Source: Acinetobacter calcoaceticus
GTDB taxonomy: Bacteria > Pseudomonadota > Gammaproteobacteria > Pseudomonadales > Moraxellaceae
DNA: 64,000 bases
Assembly (NCBI RefSeq): GCF_016508255.1
Contig: NZ_JADVKT010000002.1
Location: forward strand, 434,001-498,000
Reading direction: 5' to 3'
Below, piece after piece: positions 49,595-58,674 of this stretch (position 1 is the first letter of the stretch; each line of letters opens with the position of its first letter). The translations under genes were made by a program, and so were the position numbers. The notes beneath the pieces were generated by a model. That model was not told where the DNA came from. It ran no database searches and was given only the letters and a program-made list of their open reading frames with translations.

Positions 49595-50254
49595 TTAAAC
49601 TTTACGTTTATCAAGTTGCTGGGCTAATGCATCGCCAGTCGCTTGTACCAGCATGACTAAAACAATTAATACTAAAATGACAGCAACCATAATTTGCATA
49701 TCAAAACGTTGATAACCATATCTATATGCGATATCTCCTAGACCACCTGCACCAATGGCACCTGCAATTGCTGATGAGTTAATCATAGTCACAATAGTTA
49801 CGGTAAAGCCCGCAACAATACCCGGTAAAGCTTCTGGTAAAAGCACGTGCCAGATAATTTGTTTGCGGTTACAACCCATGGCCTGTGCTGCTTCGATTAA
49901 GCCTTGATCGACTTCACGTAAGCTAACTTCTGCAATACGGGCAAAGAAGGGAATTGCAGCAATAGTTAGTGGAACAACGGCTGCCCAAACGCCATAACTT
50001 GTACCGACAATCCAGCGAGTAAGCGGAATAAGGGCAACCATTAAAATAAGAAAAGGTACAGAGCGAGTAATGTTAATGACCCAACCTAAAGCCTGATTAA
50101 GCTTTTGTGAAGGATGGATACCATGTTCTGAAGTACTGACTAAAACAACTGCAATCGGTAAGCCAATTAAAAAAGCAATAAACGCAGATGCACCTACCAT
50201 AAGTAAGGTATCTACAGTTCCAGTAATTAATAAATCAATGAGCTGGTCGTGCAT
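49595..50254 (-). CDS. metI: Methionine-type ABC transporter permease
   Basis: 219-residue inner-membrane permease of the MetI family with five or so helices. The ATG at 50254 (MHDQLIDLLITG) matches the usual start; it overlaps metN by 20 bases. EAA coupling loop: EVSLREVDQGLIEAAQAMGCNRKQIIWHVLLPEALPGIVAG. Last gene of a six-gene operon whose first members are SfnB- and NtaA-like flavoenzymes, so the transported compound may be a methionine-like organosulfur compound and not only methionine. Confidence 0.9.
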   Translation of the reverse strand: MHDQLIDLLITGTVDTLLMVGASAFIAFLIGLPIAVVLVSTSEHGIHPSQKLNQALGWVINITRSVPFLILMVALIPLTRWIVGTSYGVWAAVVPLTIAAIPFFARIAEVSLREVDQGLIEAAQAMGCNRKQIIWHVLLPEALPGIVAGFTVTIVTMINSSAIAGAIGAGGLGDIAYRYGYQRFDMQIMVAVILVLIVLVMLVQATGDALAQQLDKRKV

Positions 50255-51305
50255 AGCCAAGTACCTCAAATTGTGCAATTGCTGTTAATGCATCTTGTCG
50301 TATGGATGAAAGATCAATTTCTACATTAGGAATACCGACTAAAAGTGAACCAATAATATGTCCTTGAATGGTATCAACCTGACTTTGATATAAATTGACT
50401 GGCGCTTTAAACCTAGAGAGTAGTTCTTGAATATCTGGAACGTGATGAGCTTCTGCTTCATATTTAAGTTTTACGATAATATGAGTTGAATTTTCATCGG
50501 GTAGAGGACTGATTTGAAAAGGCAAGCTGATCTGTTCAAGATTAAGTAATTCTTGGGTAATCCGTTGCTCTGGTCGTGAAAATACCGACCAAACCTTACC
50601 AGCCTCTACAATCTCTCCTTGGTCAATCACCACGACTTGATCACATATTTCGCGAATCACCTGCATTTCATGAGTAATGAGCACAATGGTGAGACCAAGT
50701 TCCTGATTAATCTTTTTAAGTAAAGCCAAAATAGTGGCAGTACTTTCAGGGTCGAGTGCCGAAGTTGCTTCATCGCAAAGTAAAATTTCAGGATGATGAA
50801 CAAGTGCACGTGCAATACCGACACGTTGCTTTTGTCCGCCCGAAAGTTGTGATGGGTAGTAGTCAGATTTATCTGCAAGACCAACGAGTGCCAGAACTTC
50901 ATTTACTCGGCTTTCTATATCTGCTTTGTTGTAATGGGAAACTTTTAAGGGCAATGCCACATTTTCCCAAACTGTTTTTGCAGACATTAAGTTGAAATGC
51001 TGAAAAATCATTCCAATTCGTTGACGAGTTTGAATAAGCTCGGCATGACTCAATTCAGCAATGTTTTGTTGATGAATATGAATACTGCCGCTATTCACTT
51101 GTTCTAAGCCATTTAAAGTGCGGAGTAGGGATGATTTTCCTGCACCACTTTTACCAATAATGCCTAAAATCTTAGCTTGAGGAATATCAAGGTTAATCTC
51201 TTTTAAAGCATGCAGTTTTTGACCTTGAGACTGGTAAAACTTATTTAAACCACGAATTTTGATATGGGGTAGAGAAAAATCAACTTGTGATCCGAAACTC
51301 ACCAT
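50235..51305 (-). CDS. metN: Methionine-type ABC transporter ATP-binding protein
   Basis: 356-residue ATPase. The ATG at 51305 is chosen since AAGGAG lies seven bases before it; ATG at 51311 would sit one base from that site. Walker A GKSGAGKSS near 45, LSGGQKQRVGIA, Walker B LLCDEATSALD, switch LITHEMQVI. The C-terminal NIL/ACT-like domain (about 275-356) that senses methionine in MetN is present. Starts 11 bases after metQ. Family certain; substrate inferred. Confidence 0.92.
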   Translation of the reverse strand: MVSFGSQVDFSLPHIKIRGLNKFYQSQGQKLHALKEINLDIPQAKILGIIGKSGAGKSSLLRTLNGLEQVNSGSIHIHQQNIAELSHAELIQTRQRIGMIFQHFNLMSAKTVWENVALPLKVSHYNKADIESRVNEVLALVGLADKSDYYPSQLSGGQKQRVGIARALVHHPEILLCDEATSALDPESTATILALLKKINQELGLTIVLITHEMQVIREICDQVVVIDQGEIVEAGKVWSVFSRPEQRITQELLNLEQISLPFQISPLPDENSTHIIVKLKYEAEAHHVPDIQELLSRFKAPVNLYQSQVDTIQGHIIGSLLVGIPNVEIDLSSIRQDALTAIAQFEVLGYARPAH

Positions 51306-51316
51306 TGTCATTCTCC

Positions 51317-52147
51317 TTATTTCCAGCCAGGGAACCAAAGTTTTGGCCCAATTTCAGCATCTAAAACAGCTTTAACTTTTGGCGAGTTTTGATAGATCTC
51401 AACAAATTTCTTTAATTTGTCGCCCTTATCTTGGTAGTCATCACGCACTACAAACAAAATGGCATAACGTTTATTGGTATTATCATCAAGTAAAAGCGCA
51501 CTTTCAGGGTCAGCTGTTTTTGCTAAACGCAAGTAATGTGGGTAGCCAAAAGCCAAGTCAACATCGTCAATTGCACGAGCAGTCTGTGGTCCTTCAACTT
51601 CGATGAATTGCAAATTTTTAGGGTTTGAAACAACATCTTTAAGTGCAGATAAATGGTTGTTTGAATCTTTAAGCGTAATTAATTTAGCTTGTTGTAAGAG
51701 TAGTAGGGCACGACCTTGATTGACTGGGTCATTTGGAATGACGACACGTGCGTTTTGTGGCAATTCATCTAAGCTTTTATATTTCTTTGAATAAAGTCCC
51801 ACATGTGATGCGGCCCCCACTGCAAATGCCTTTAATTTAAAGCCAGTTTCTTTAATTACATTATCTAAGAAAGGCTGATGCTGGAAAAAGTTCGCATCAA
51901 TATCCCCATGATTTAAAGTAATGTTTGGTGTGTTCCAGTCGGAAAACTCAACCAGTTTCACATTTAGACCCTGTTGCTTTGCTTCATCGGCAGCAGCTTG
52001 TAAAGTTTTGGCAAATGGTGGACTAATGCCAATCACAAGTTCATTTGAGCCACTTTGACGGTGTTTATTCCAAAAGAATAAAGCAACAAAAAGGACTACA
52101 ACGACTAAGCCTACGCCTAGCCATTTTTTAGAGGCGGTTTGAGCCAT
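51317..52147 (-). CDS. metQ: MetQ/NlpA-family substrate-binding protein with membrane anchor
   Basis: 276 residues from the ATG at 52147 (GGAGA upstream). NlpA/MetQ family signatures: LVIGISPPFAKTLQAAADEA, KLVEFSDWNTPNITLNHGDIDANFFQHQPFLD and IPNDPVNQGRALLLLQQA. Unlike E. coli MetQ, no lipobox Cys is present; residues 8-25 form a hydrophobic anchor ending in FFWNKHRQ with no cleavage site, so it is likely tethered in the inner membrane, like TauA here. Follows an NtaA-like monooxygenase gene by 14 bases. The ligand may be methionine or a sulfur-containing analogue. Confidence 0.88.
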   Translation of the reverse strand: MAQTASKKWLGVGLVVVVLFVALFFWNKHRQSGSNELVIGISPPFAKTLQAAADEAKQQGLNVKLVEFSDWNTPNITLNHGDIDANFFQHQPFLDNVIKETGFKLKAFAVGAASHVGLYSKKYKSLDELPQNARVVIPNDPVNQGRALLLLQQAKLITLKDSNNHLSALKDVVSNPKNLQFIEVEGPQTARAIDDVDLAFGYPHYLRLAKTADPESALLLDDNTNKRYAILFVVRDDYQDKGDKLKKFVEIYQNSPKVKAVLDAEIGPKLWFPGWK

Positions 52148-52161
52148 GTCTATCTCCAAAT

Positions 52162-53574
52162 TTAAGCAGTTATTTCTTCAATTTTTGTTAAGTTTTTGCT
52201 GTTGTTATAGGGACTACATCGGAACGCTTGAACAGGGTGTTGTTCTGGTAATTGATCACCCCGATTAAAGATTTTGTTCCGTAGTGAACCCGTTTTATAT
52301 GCAGTTTTATAGCGACCACGTTGTTGTAGCTCTGGAATGACCAAGCGAATAAAGTCGTGATGAGACTCGGGTGCAACAGTACGGGTCAAATTAAAGCCAT
52401 CAATATCGGTCTCATCTAAAAGATGAATTAAGTATTCAGCAACTTCTTCGCCACTACCGACAATGAGGGGATAGCGACCACCCAAAACATGCTGAGCTTT
52501 TAAGTCATTTTTCGTGATTTGTTGCTCTTTAAATTTTTCGGTAATCGAAACAATGCTGTTACTTTTTTGGTAAGGGATCGCTTCATCGTCAGCAAACTTA
52601 CTTAGATCAATACCAGTTGAACTCGCATAATGCGCTAAGCCTGCTTCAGGACTTGCATACTGACGATATTCATTAAGTTTTTGTATTGCGATGTCGTGCG
52701 TTTCGGCAACAACAACGGTTATGCCAACAAAGACTTTAATGTCATTCGCTGAACGGCCTTGCTGTTCGGTAAGAGCACGAATTTTTTTCACTTGATCGCG
52801 AATTTTTTCGGGTTTGTCGCCGCCAATAAATACACATTCAGCATGGCGAGTAGCAAACTGCATGCCTTTTGGTGAAGCACCAGCTTGAAACAGTGTTGGG
52901 GTGCGTTGCACAGAAGGAGACACTTGAAACACACCTTCACTTTGGTAATATTTCCCATGGTGATGAATGGTGTGAACTTTAGATGGGTCTGTAAAAACAC
53001 GCTGTACTTTATCTTTTTTTACAGCGTCATTTTCCCATGAACCTTCCCAATATTTGTAGCAAAGCTCTAAAAACTCTTCGGCTTGCTCATAGCGGGCATC
53101 GTGGTCTTTTAAACCTTTTTGACCAATCAAACGTTCCGCACTATCTAGATAGCCCGTTACGATATTCCAGCCAATACGACCTTGAGTTAAATGGTCTAGA
53201 CTCGCAAAGCGGCGGGCAAATTGATACGGATGCTCATAGCTTAAGTTCACAGTGATCCCAAAACTTAAGTTTTGAGTGACTGCTGCCATAGCAGAAATGA
53301 GTGTAGAAGGGTCATGACTTGGAAGCTGAATTGATTCTTTTAAAGTCAGATCTATACCATTTTGATAGACATCGTACACACCGGTAATATCTGCAATAAA
53401 CAAACCGTCAAATAAACCACTTTCTAAGGTTTTTGCTTGTTCTGTCCAATAGCTGAGCTCATTAAAGCGGTGTGATTCATCACGTGGATGTGTCCATAAA
53501 CCATGATTAATATGCCCAACACAGTTCATATCAAAGGCGTTCAGCAAAATCTCTTTAGCTTTAAAATCTGCCAT
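52162..53574 (-). CDS. FMN-dependent LLM-class monooxygenase, NtaA/SnaA/DszA family
   Basis: 470-residue TIM-barrel flavin monooxygenase, paralogue of the gene at 4364-5755. Seen: LNAFDMNCVGHINHGLWTHPRD, SGLFDGLFIADITGVYD, LSYEHPYQFARRFASLDHLTQGRIGWNIVTGYLDSA and FQAGASPKGMQFATRHAECVF with the phosphate loop. Start overlaps the SfnB-like gene's stop by one base (TAATG), so it is translationally coupled. Likely uses FMNH2 supplied by a separate reductase to cleave a C-S or similar bond; metQNI follow in the same operon, which points to a sulfur-containing substrate. Confidence 0.9.
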   Translation of the reverse strand: MADFKAKEILLNAFDMNCVGHINHGLWTHPRDESHRFNELSYWTEQAKTLESGLFDGLFIADITGVYDVYQNGIDLTLKESIQLPSHDPSTLISAMAAVTQNLSFGITVNLSYEHPYQFARRFASLDHLTQGRIGWNIVTGYLDSAERLIGQKGLKDHDARYEQAEEFLELCYKYWEGSWENDAVKKDKVQRVFTDPSKVHTIHHHGKYYQSEGVFQVSPSVQRTPTLFQAGASPKGMQFATRHAECVFIGGDKPEKIRDQVKKIRALTEQQGRSANDIKVFVGITVVVAETHDIAIQKLNEYRQYASPEAGLAHYASSTGIDLSKFADDEAIPYQKSNSIVSITEKFKEQQITKNDLKAQHVLGGRYPLIVGSGEEVAEYLIHLLDETDIDGFNLTRTVAPESHHDFIRLVIPELQQRGRYKTAYKTGSLRNKIFNRGDQLPEQHPVQAFRCSPYNNSKNLTKIEEITA

Positions 53575-54797
53575 TACAATGTCCCCCGACGAGGTGGTAG
53601 AACACCGTTAAGAACATAATTCCCAATAAAGTAATATTTCCATCGTGCAGCATCATGCAAGGTATGTACACGTGCATTGCGCCAGAAACGGTCTAGACCA
53701 TCTTGTGATTGGCTACCGCGGCTTCCTGCAAGTTCGATCAGCTTAGATGACGCTTTTAGTGCGATATCGCTACTATGAGCACGTACTTTGGCAACATCAA
53801 TTGACGCTTTAGCAATACTTTCGGGTGTGGTTTCAATTTTTGCGGCATCAATTGATTGAGCAGCTTGTTTTAATAAAACTTCACTTGCTCGTACATCTAC
53901 AGCAATACGCCCTAATTCATAAATCGTTAAAGGGTCTTGGCTTGCGGTTTCTACTTGTGAATCAATCCATGGGCGAGCTTGGTGCACTCTTTGCAAGCTT
54001 TCTTCAAAGGCTGCACGTGCAATGCCTACCTCAATCGAGGCATGCATAATTTGTGCAAAAGGACCCACTAAGGTTGGTTGTAAAAATGCAGTATCAAAAG
54101 GAATGACATCATCGGCATCTACAAAAACCTGATCAAATTTAACTGTACCGCTGCCTGTGGTTTTCTGTCCAAAGCCAGACCAGTCATCGACTAGTTTTAG
54201 ACCTTGTGAACCACTTTTTACAAATGCTAAATACTCTCGACCCGCATCATCTAAAACTAAAGTTGGAATACGGTGTGCAAATAAACTTCCTGTGCAATAA
54301 AACTTTTCACCCTGAATCAAATATCCATTTTCATAAGGACGAATATTTGTTTGTTTATGGGTCGAAGTTTTAGTTTTGAACTCAGCAAGCGCGTTACCAA
54401 AGCGAGTGCCATTTAAAACTTCGCTATATAAGCGTTGTTTTTGAGCTTCTGTTCCCGTATTGCGTAAGACTTCTAATGCATAGAAATGGTTTTGTGGAAT
54501 TTGTCCGATTGAACCATCTGCACCGCTTAAAAGAGCAATTACTTTGGCAACGGTATGACTTGAAACTTCAGCACCTCCATATTGCTTTGGTACTGTAATT
54601 GCCCAAAGACCAGATTGGCTCAATGCATCAATTTCGGTATACGGTAAAATTCGCTTAGTGTCTCGCTCAACTGCGGTTTTTTTAAATTGTTCGGCAAATT
54701 GTTTGGCAATTTCTAGTGCTTCAGCATCATTTTGAATAATGTGTGCATGGTTTGATGCCGATGTTTGTTTGGTTTGAACCGATTGATATGAAGTCAT
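53574..54797 (-). CDS. sfnB: SfnB-family sulfur acquisition oxidoreductase
   Basis: 407-residue acyl-CoA dehydrogenase-fold flavoprotein. Matches the SfnB pattern: TKRILPYTEIDALSQSGLWAITVPKQYGG near residues 43-71, GADGSIGQIPQNHFYALEVL, GEKFYCTGSLFAHRIP, VDDWSGFGQKTTGSGTV and LDRFWRNARVHTLHDAARWK at the end. SfnB proteins help some pseudomonads use dimethylsulfone-derived sulfur. This gene lies 12 bases after a second SfnB-like gene and couples to the NtaA-like gene. Two SfnB-like paralogues in one operon may work on different substrates or as a pair. Confidence 0.88.
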   Translation of the reverse strand: MTSYQSVQTKQTSASNHAHIIQNDAEALEIAKQFAEQFKKTAVERDTKRILPYTEIDALSQSGLWAITVPKQYGGAEVSSHTVAKVIALLSGADGSIGQIPQNHFYALEVLRNTGTEAQKQRLYSEVLNGTRFGNALAEFKTKTSTHKQTNIRPYENGYLIQGEKFYCTGSLFAHRIPTLVLDDAGREYLAFVKSGSQGLKLVDDWSGFGQKTTGSGTVKFDQVFVDADDVIPFDTAFLQPTLVGPFAQIMHASIEVGIARAAFEESLQRVHQARPWIDSQVETASQDPLTIYELGRIAVDVRASEVLLKQAAQSIDAAKIETTPESIAKASIDVAKVRAHSSDIALKASSKLIELAGSRGSQSQDGLDRFWRNARVHTLHDAARWKYYFIGNYVLNGVLPPRRGTL

Positions 54798-54809
54798 GAC
54801 AATTTCTCC

Positions 54810-56021
54810 TTAAATCCAGGCATGGCGGGCAGGGAAATGACCATTAAGGTAATAATTGCCAATGGCATGTAATTTCCAGCGAACAGGGTCATGTAAGGTA
54901 TGTACACGGGCATTTCGCCAATGTTGATCTAAATTATGCTGGCTTAAACTTGAGCGGCTACCACCCAGTTCCAATAGTTTTTCAGAGATTTGTAGAGCAG
55001 CATCATTGGCATAGACTTTTGCTTCTGCAACCAAAATAGATGCTTTTGCAGTCTGTTCATCAGTCACATTTTGAAGTTGATCAAGTTCATCTAAATATTC
55101 AGCAGCTTCATCAAGCAATAAGATTGCTGCGTCGAGCAAAATATTTAACTTACCCACTTCTTGTAGGGTGTAATGTTCAAAGCTAGCTTTTTCAACTTTG
55201 GCATCGATAATTGGACGTGCTTTATGAATGGTCGATAAGGTATCTTCAAAAGCGGCTTCTGCAATGCCGACATCAATTGCAACTTGTAATAATTGTGAAT
55301 AGGCACCCCGATAGGTTGGGGCTTTAGTCAATAAGCGCTCATCAAAAATAAGTTCAGGATTAACTTCAACATGATTTAATTTAACTGTGCCGCTTGCCGT
55401 TGTACGCTGACCAAAACCATTCCAGTCATTAATGACTTCAATACCTTGAGCGTCCGAATTCACAATCACTAAAACAACATGACCGTCGGGATGAACCGCT
55501 TTAATTGCGAGCCAATGCGCAAAACTTGTACCTGTCGAATAGAATTTTTCACCGTTTAGAATATATTTACCATTTTCAATGGTAAGGGTAGTTTCTAATG
55601 TTTTTGAGTCATGCGTATTTCGCTCTGGGCCGCCGTTAGCAAGACGTTTACCTGCTAATATTTCTGAAAAGATAAATTGTTTTTGTTGTTCTGTGCCCAT
55701 GATTTCAATTAGGTTTAAAAGGCTAATCTGATTTTGTGGAATTTGACCAACGTTCGCATCAGCTTTACTTAAAATACGAAAAACGTGCGCTAAGGTTTTA
55801 TTTGAAACAAAAGCTCCACCATATTTTTGAGAAATGCGAATTCCACCTAAGCCTTTTTGGCTAAAGCTTTCGATTTGCTCATGAGGTAATAAGCGTTGTT
55901 GATCACGTGTATTACGACCCTCTAAAGCATAATCCGCCACTTGATAGGCTGCATTAATCGCTTGTTGATCATTTTGAATGATTTGGACGTATGCCGTCGT
56001 TTTAGATAGAGAATTAGACAT
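54810..56021 (-). CDS. SfnB-family sulfur acquisition oxidoreductase, second paralogue
   Basis: 403 residues from the ATG at 56021 (AAGGTG seven bases upstream); a longer frame to 56117 has no matching N-terminus. Same fold and motifs as its neighbour: RLLPHEQIESFSQKGLGGIRISQKYGG, SKADANVGQIPQNQISLLNLI, GEKFYSTGTSFAHWLAIKA, INDWNGFGQRTTASGTV and DQHWRNARVHTLHDPVRWK. First gene of the operon running to metI. The two SfnB-like proteins differ enough in the active-site loops that distinct substrates are plausible. Family secure, substrate unknown. Confidence 0.87.
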   Translation of the reverse strand: MSNSLSKTTAYVQIIQNDQQAINAAYQVADYALEGRNTRDQQRLLPHEQIESFSQKGLGGIRISQKYGGAFVSNKTLAHVFRILSKADANVGQIPQNQISLLNLIEIMGTEQQKQFIFSEILAGKRLANGGPERNTHDSKTLETTLTIENGKYILNGEKFYSTGTSFAHWLAIKAVHPDGHVVLVIVNSDAQGIEVINDWNGFGQRTTASGTVKLNHVEVNPELIFDERLLTKAPTYRGAYSQLLQVAIDVGIAEAAFEDTLSTIHKARPIIDAKVEKASFEHYTLQEVGKLNILLDAAILLLDEAAEYLDELDQLQNVTDEQTAKASILVAEAKVYANDAALQISEKLLELGGSRSSLSQHNLDQHWRNARVHTLHDPVRWKLHAIGNYYLNGHFPARHAWI

Positions 56022-56389
56022 AATGACACCTTGTATTACTGTCATTACCTTACAAAAGAAATATTTTTCCACTAAACGAGGACTTATGCTCAGCTTATGA
56101 AATAAAGTGCAAAGCAATTTTTTTGCTTTTTAATGGAGAAATAAAGATATTGAAAAACTATAAAAATCAATAGCTTGTTATTTTTATGCAAAAAATTAAT
56201 AATAAAATTGGTTTTAATATGAAAAAGAGCAATAAGTACGGTAAAAAAAGATATAAAAAAAATAGACTTAACTGTCAGTAAAAATGAGCACAATATCCAT
56301 TGTTTTAACTAAAAATAGCTTCTAAAGTATCTACTTACCATCGACCATTTTTGTACAAATAGTCAAATAAAAATAAACGTGGAGATTTT
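56022..56389. other. Divergent promoter region, sulfur operon / GST gene
   Basis: About 370 AT-rich bases holding the promoters of the six-gene sulfur operon and of the GST gene. A tandem ATAAG-type element is visible near the sulfur operon side (about 56080-56100, minus strand). No gene; a small minus-strand frame here shows no family and is Ile/Phe/Lys-rich. Confidence 0.5.
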
Positions 56390-57154
56390 ATGCGGGTTTT
56401 GTATCAGTTTCCTTTGTCCCATTATTGTGAAAAAGCTCGCTGGTTGTTAGACCATAAAGAACTTGATTATGTGGCTCATAACTTGATTCCTGGGTTTCAT
56501 CGTGCTTTCGCTCAACTCAAAACAGGGCAAAATTTACTGCCAATTTTGAAAGATGATCATCAATGGATCGCTGAATCAACCAAAATTGCACTTTATCTGG
56601 ATGATACCTACCCAGAACATGCACTTTTACGTCGTGATGAGCAACTTAGACAACAAACCCTTAAAATTGATAGTTTGGCTGATGAGCTTGGTATACATGT
56701 GCGCCGTTGGGCATTAGCACATAATTTAGCCCAAGGGGACCATGCTTTAGAAATTATGATGGGTGAACAAGGCTACTTACGTCAGTTTGAAAAAATATCA
56801 AAACCTTTTCTCAAAACACTCGTAAAGAAGAACTATAAACTTGAAGGTGAGTTAGTGAGCCAGTCCAAAGAGCGAATGGACGAACTTGTAAATGAACTAA
56901 ATCATTACTTAATAGAAAATCAAGCACGTTATATGGTGGGAGACCGATTAAGTCTTGCTGATATTTCTGTCTGTTCGATGCTTGCACCACTGTTAGAGGT
57001 AAAAGGTACGCCGTGGGAGCGTGAAGACGCAGAAGAAGTTTGTGAGGAATGGAGCAACTATCAAAAATATTTACATGATTTGCCTTTAGGCCAATATGTT
57101 TTAAGAATATATCAGACCGAAAGAAATGCCCGCGTAGATTGGCGAGGAATTTAA
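56390..57154 (+). CDS. Glutathione S-transferase family protein
   Basis: 254 residues. N-terminal thioredoxin-like domain (1-80) with LYQFPLSHYCEKARWLLDHKELDY, where Ser/Cys of the SHYCEKAR pattern lie at the glutathione site, and the ESTKIALYLDDTYPE strand-helix that binds the gamma-glutamyl part. C-terminal helical domain (about 90-240) with GDRLSLADISVCSMLAPL. GGAGAT lies seven bases before the ATG. It is divergent from the sulfur operon and may detoxify electrophiles, but nothing in the sequence fixes a substrate. Confidence 0.9.
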   Translation: MRVLYQFPLSHYCEKARWLLDHKELDYVAHNLIPGFHRAFAQLKTGQNLLPILKDDHQWIAESTKIALYLDDTYPEHALLRRDEQLRQQTLKIDSLADELGIHVRRWALAHNLAQGDHALEIMMGEQGYLRQFEKISKPFLKTLVKKNYKLEGELVSQSKERMDELVNELNHYLIENQARYMVGDRLSLADISVCSMLAPLLEVKGTPWEREDAEEVCEEWSNYQKYLHDLPLGQYVLRIYQTERNARVDWRGI

Positions 57155-57161
57155 ACTTTAT

Positions 57162-57192
57162 AAAATGCCCTGATTTACTCAGGGCATTTTTG
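57162..57192 (+). terminator. Terminator of the GST gene
   Basis: AAAATGCCCTGA and TCAGGGCATTTT form a perfect 12-bp stem with a TTTAC loop, followed by TGTAATATTT. Confidence 0.88.
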
Positions 57193-57688
57193 TAATATTT
57201 CTAAATCCTCTCATTTATCTAAATATTACTATCAATTTTCTAAATGATTTTTATTAAAGCATTTGTATATATTATTTTGATGTTTAAGTTGTTTTACAAT
57301 GTGCGTTTAATGTTTAGCTAAATCTTTAATAAGTTTAATTTTTATAATTTTTAAGAAAATAAAGTTTTTCTAAAAAGAATTTTTAGTAAAAGTTAAGCCA
57401 CTTTATTGTGCATGTGTTTACATTGTAATCAATAATTGCCACATTTAAGTGTAAATAGATGAGCTTAATAATAGACAGAAGATTAAAACATAGATTAAAG
57501 TAGAAACATGTTAGCAGTTTTAAAGGTATTAACTCTGCAAAACAGATTGAATAAAATAAGTGAAGCAAATGGATGTGTCCTACTTGGAAAAGTTGGCTCG
57601 ATAATTGCAATTTAATAATAAATCACTCTATTGCTCTATATGAATGATTCTATAGCTAAATAGAGAGAATGATCCTCAAGGAGTTCTT
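57193..57688. other. Intergenic region upstream of gltIJKL
   Basis: About 500 AT-rich bases with no gene. A hairpin just before the gltI ribosome site is listed separately. A 75-codon minus-strand frame here is Leu/Phe/Ile-rich without a ribosome site. Confidence 0.55.
57626..57665 (+). promoter_or_regulatory. Hairpin in the gltI leader
   Basis: CTCTATT (57626-57632) pairs with AATAGAG (57659-57665) and the inner GC..TATA with TATAGC (with two-base bulges), around a 10-base loop. It lies just ahead of the ribosome site for gltI (AAGGAG near 57679). Could be a leader structure or a dyad operator. Confidence 0.4.
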
Positions 57689-58582
57689 ATGAAACGTTCT
57701 GCAACCTCTCTCATTATTTCAACATTTATGCTTTGTACGGTTGGTGCTACTTCTCAAATTCAGGCAGCAGATACATTAGCTAAAATTAAAAGTACCGGAA
57801 AAATCGTCATTGGCCATCGAGAATCTTCTGACCCAATTTCATATGTTGTTGCAGGTAAACCAGTAGGTTATGCAGTCGATATCTGTAACCAGTTTGCAAA
57901 TGACATTAAAAAAGAATTGAAAATGCCTGGGTTAAAAGTTGAATACAAGGCAGTAACTTCTTCAACGCGTATTCCTGAGCTTTTAGCAGGCAATATTGAT
58001 ATGGAATGTGGTACCACGACCAACTCTAAACAGCGTCAGGAACAAGTTGGTTTCTCAACAAACTATTATGCGACAGAAGTGCGCATGGCAGTTAAAGCAA
58101 ATTCTGGTATTAAGAGCTTGGCAGATTTAAACGGCAAAGCAGTTGTTACTACTCAAGGCACCACATCTGATAAATATATCAAGATGAATGAAAAAGGACA
58201 GGCGCTCAAGATCCAAAATATCTATGGTAAAGATCACTCTGACTCTTTTGCAATGATGGCATCTGGCCGTGCAGCTGCATTTGTTATGGATGACAATATT
58301 TTAGCTGGTTTGGTTGCCAAGTCTTCTACACCTAAAGCTTTTGCAATTGTTGGTCCGGTACTTTCATCAGAGCCTTATGGCATTATGCTTGCTAAAGGTG
58401 ATACGAAATTTAAAGCGATTGCTGACCGTACTGTAAATAATTTATGGAAAACTGGTCAAATGGATGCTTTATATAAGAAGTGGTTCCTATCACCAATTCC
58501 ACCAAAAAATACAAATTTGAACATGCCACAAAGTTCATCTTATAAAAAATTAAAAGCTCACCCAACAGATGTAGGGATCTAA
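57689..58582 (+). CDS. gltI: Glutamate/aspartate ABC transporter substrate-binding protein
   Basis: 297-residue periplasmic solute-binding protein. Cleavable signal peptide (residues 1-27, MKRSATSLIISTFML, cleavage after QAA). Family strands: KIVIGHRESSDPISYV, GYAVDICNQFANDI, STRIPELLAGNIDMECGTTTNSKQRQE (the amino acid-binding Arg and Thr/Ser set). AAGGAG lies seven bases before the ATG. First gene of gltIJKL; a perfect 13-bp hairpin without T-run separates it from gltJ, probably allowing higher gltI levels than the membrane subunits. Confidence 0.94.
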   Translation: MKRSATSLIISTFMLCTVGATSQIQAADTLAKIKSTGKIVIGHRESSDPISYVVAGKPVGYAVDICNQFANDIKKELKMPGLKVEYKAVTSSTRIPELLAGNIDMECGTTTNSKQRQEQVGFSTNYYATEVRMAVKANSGIKSLADLNGKAVVTTQGTTSDKYIKMNEKGQALKIQNIYGKDHSDSFAMMASGRAAAFVMDDNILAGLVAKSSTPKAFAIVGPVLSSEPYGIMLAKGDTKFKAIADRTVNNLWKTGQMDALYKKWFLSPIPPKNTNLNMPQSSSYKKLKAHPTDVGI

Positions 58583-58606
58583 CGAGATCTTTTTGTCCTA
58601 ACTTTA

Positions 58607-58636
58607 CTTAAGCAAGTGAAAACTCACTTGCTTAAG
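58607..58636 (+). promoter_or_regulatory. Intercistronic hairpin between gltI and gltJ
   Basis: CTTAAGCAAGTGA and TCACTTGCTTAAG form a perfect 13-bp stem around AAAC, with no T-run after it. It most likely protects the gltI message from 3' decay and is not a full terminator. Confidence 0.65.
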
Positions 58637-58674
58637 CGGTCCATTTTCCTAAAGATATTCATTAAGGGGCAAAC

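Noticed and set aside
56090..56293. 67-codon minus-strand frame, Ile/Phe/Leu-rich
   Set aside because: Hydrophobic by composition only; overlaps the leader of the SfnB-like gene and lacks a start signal.
52148..56389. Possible SAM or other riboswitch ahead of the MetNIQ-containing operon
   Set aside because: The leader upstream of 56021 is AT-rich and shows no conserved riboswitch core or terminator pair.
57383..57610. 75-codon minus-strand frame upstream of gltI
   Set aside because: AT-rich spacer translation without ribosome site or known family.
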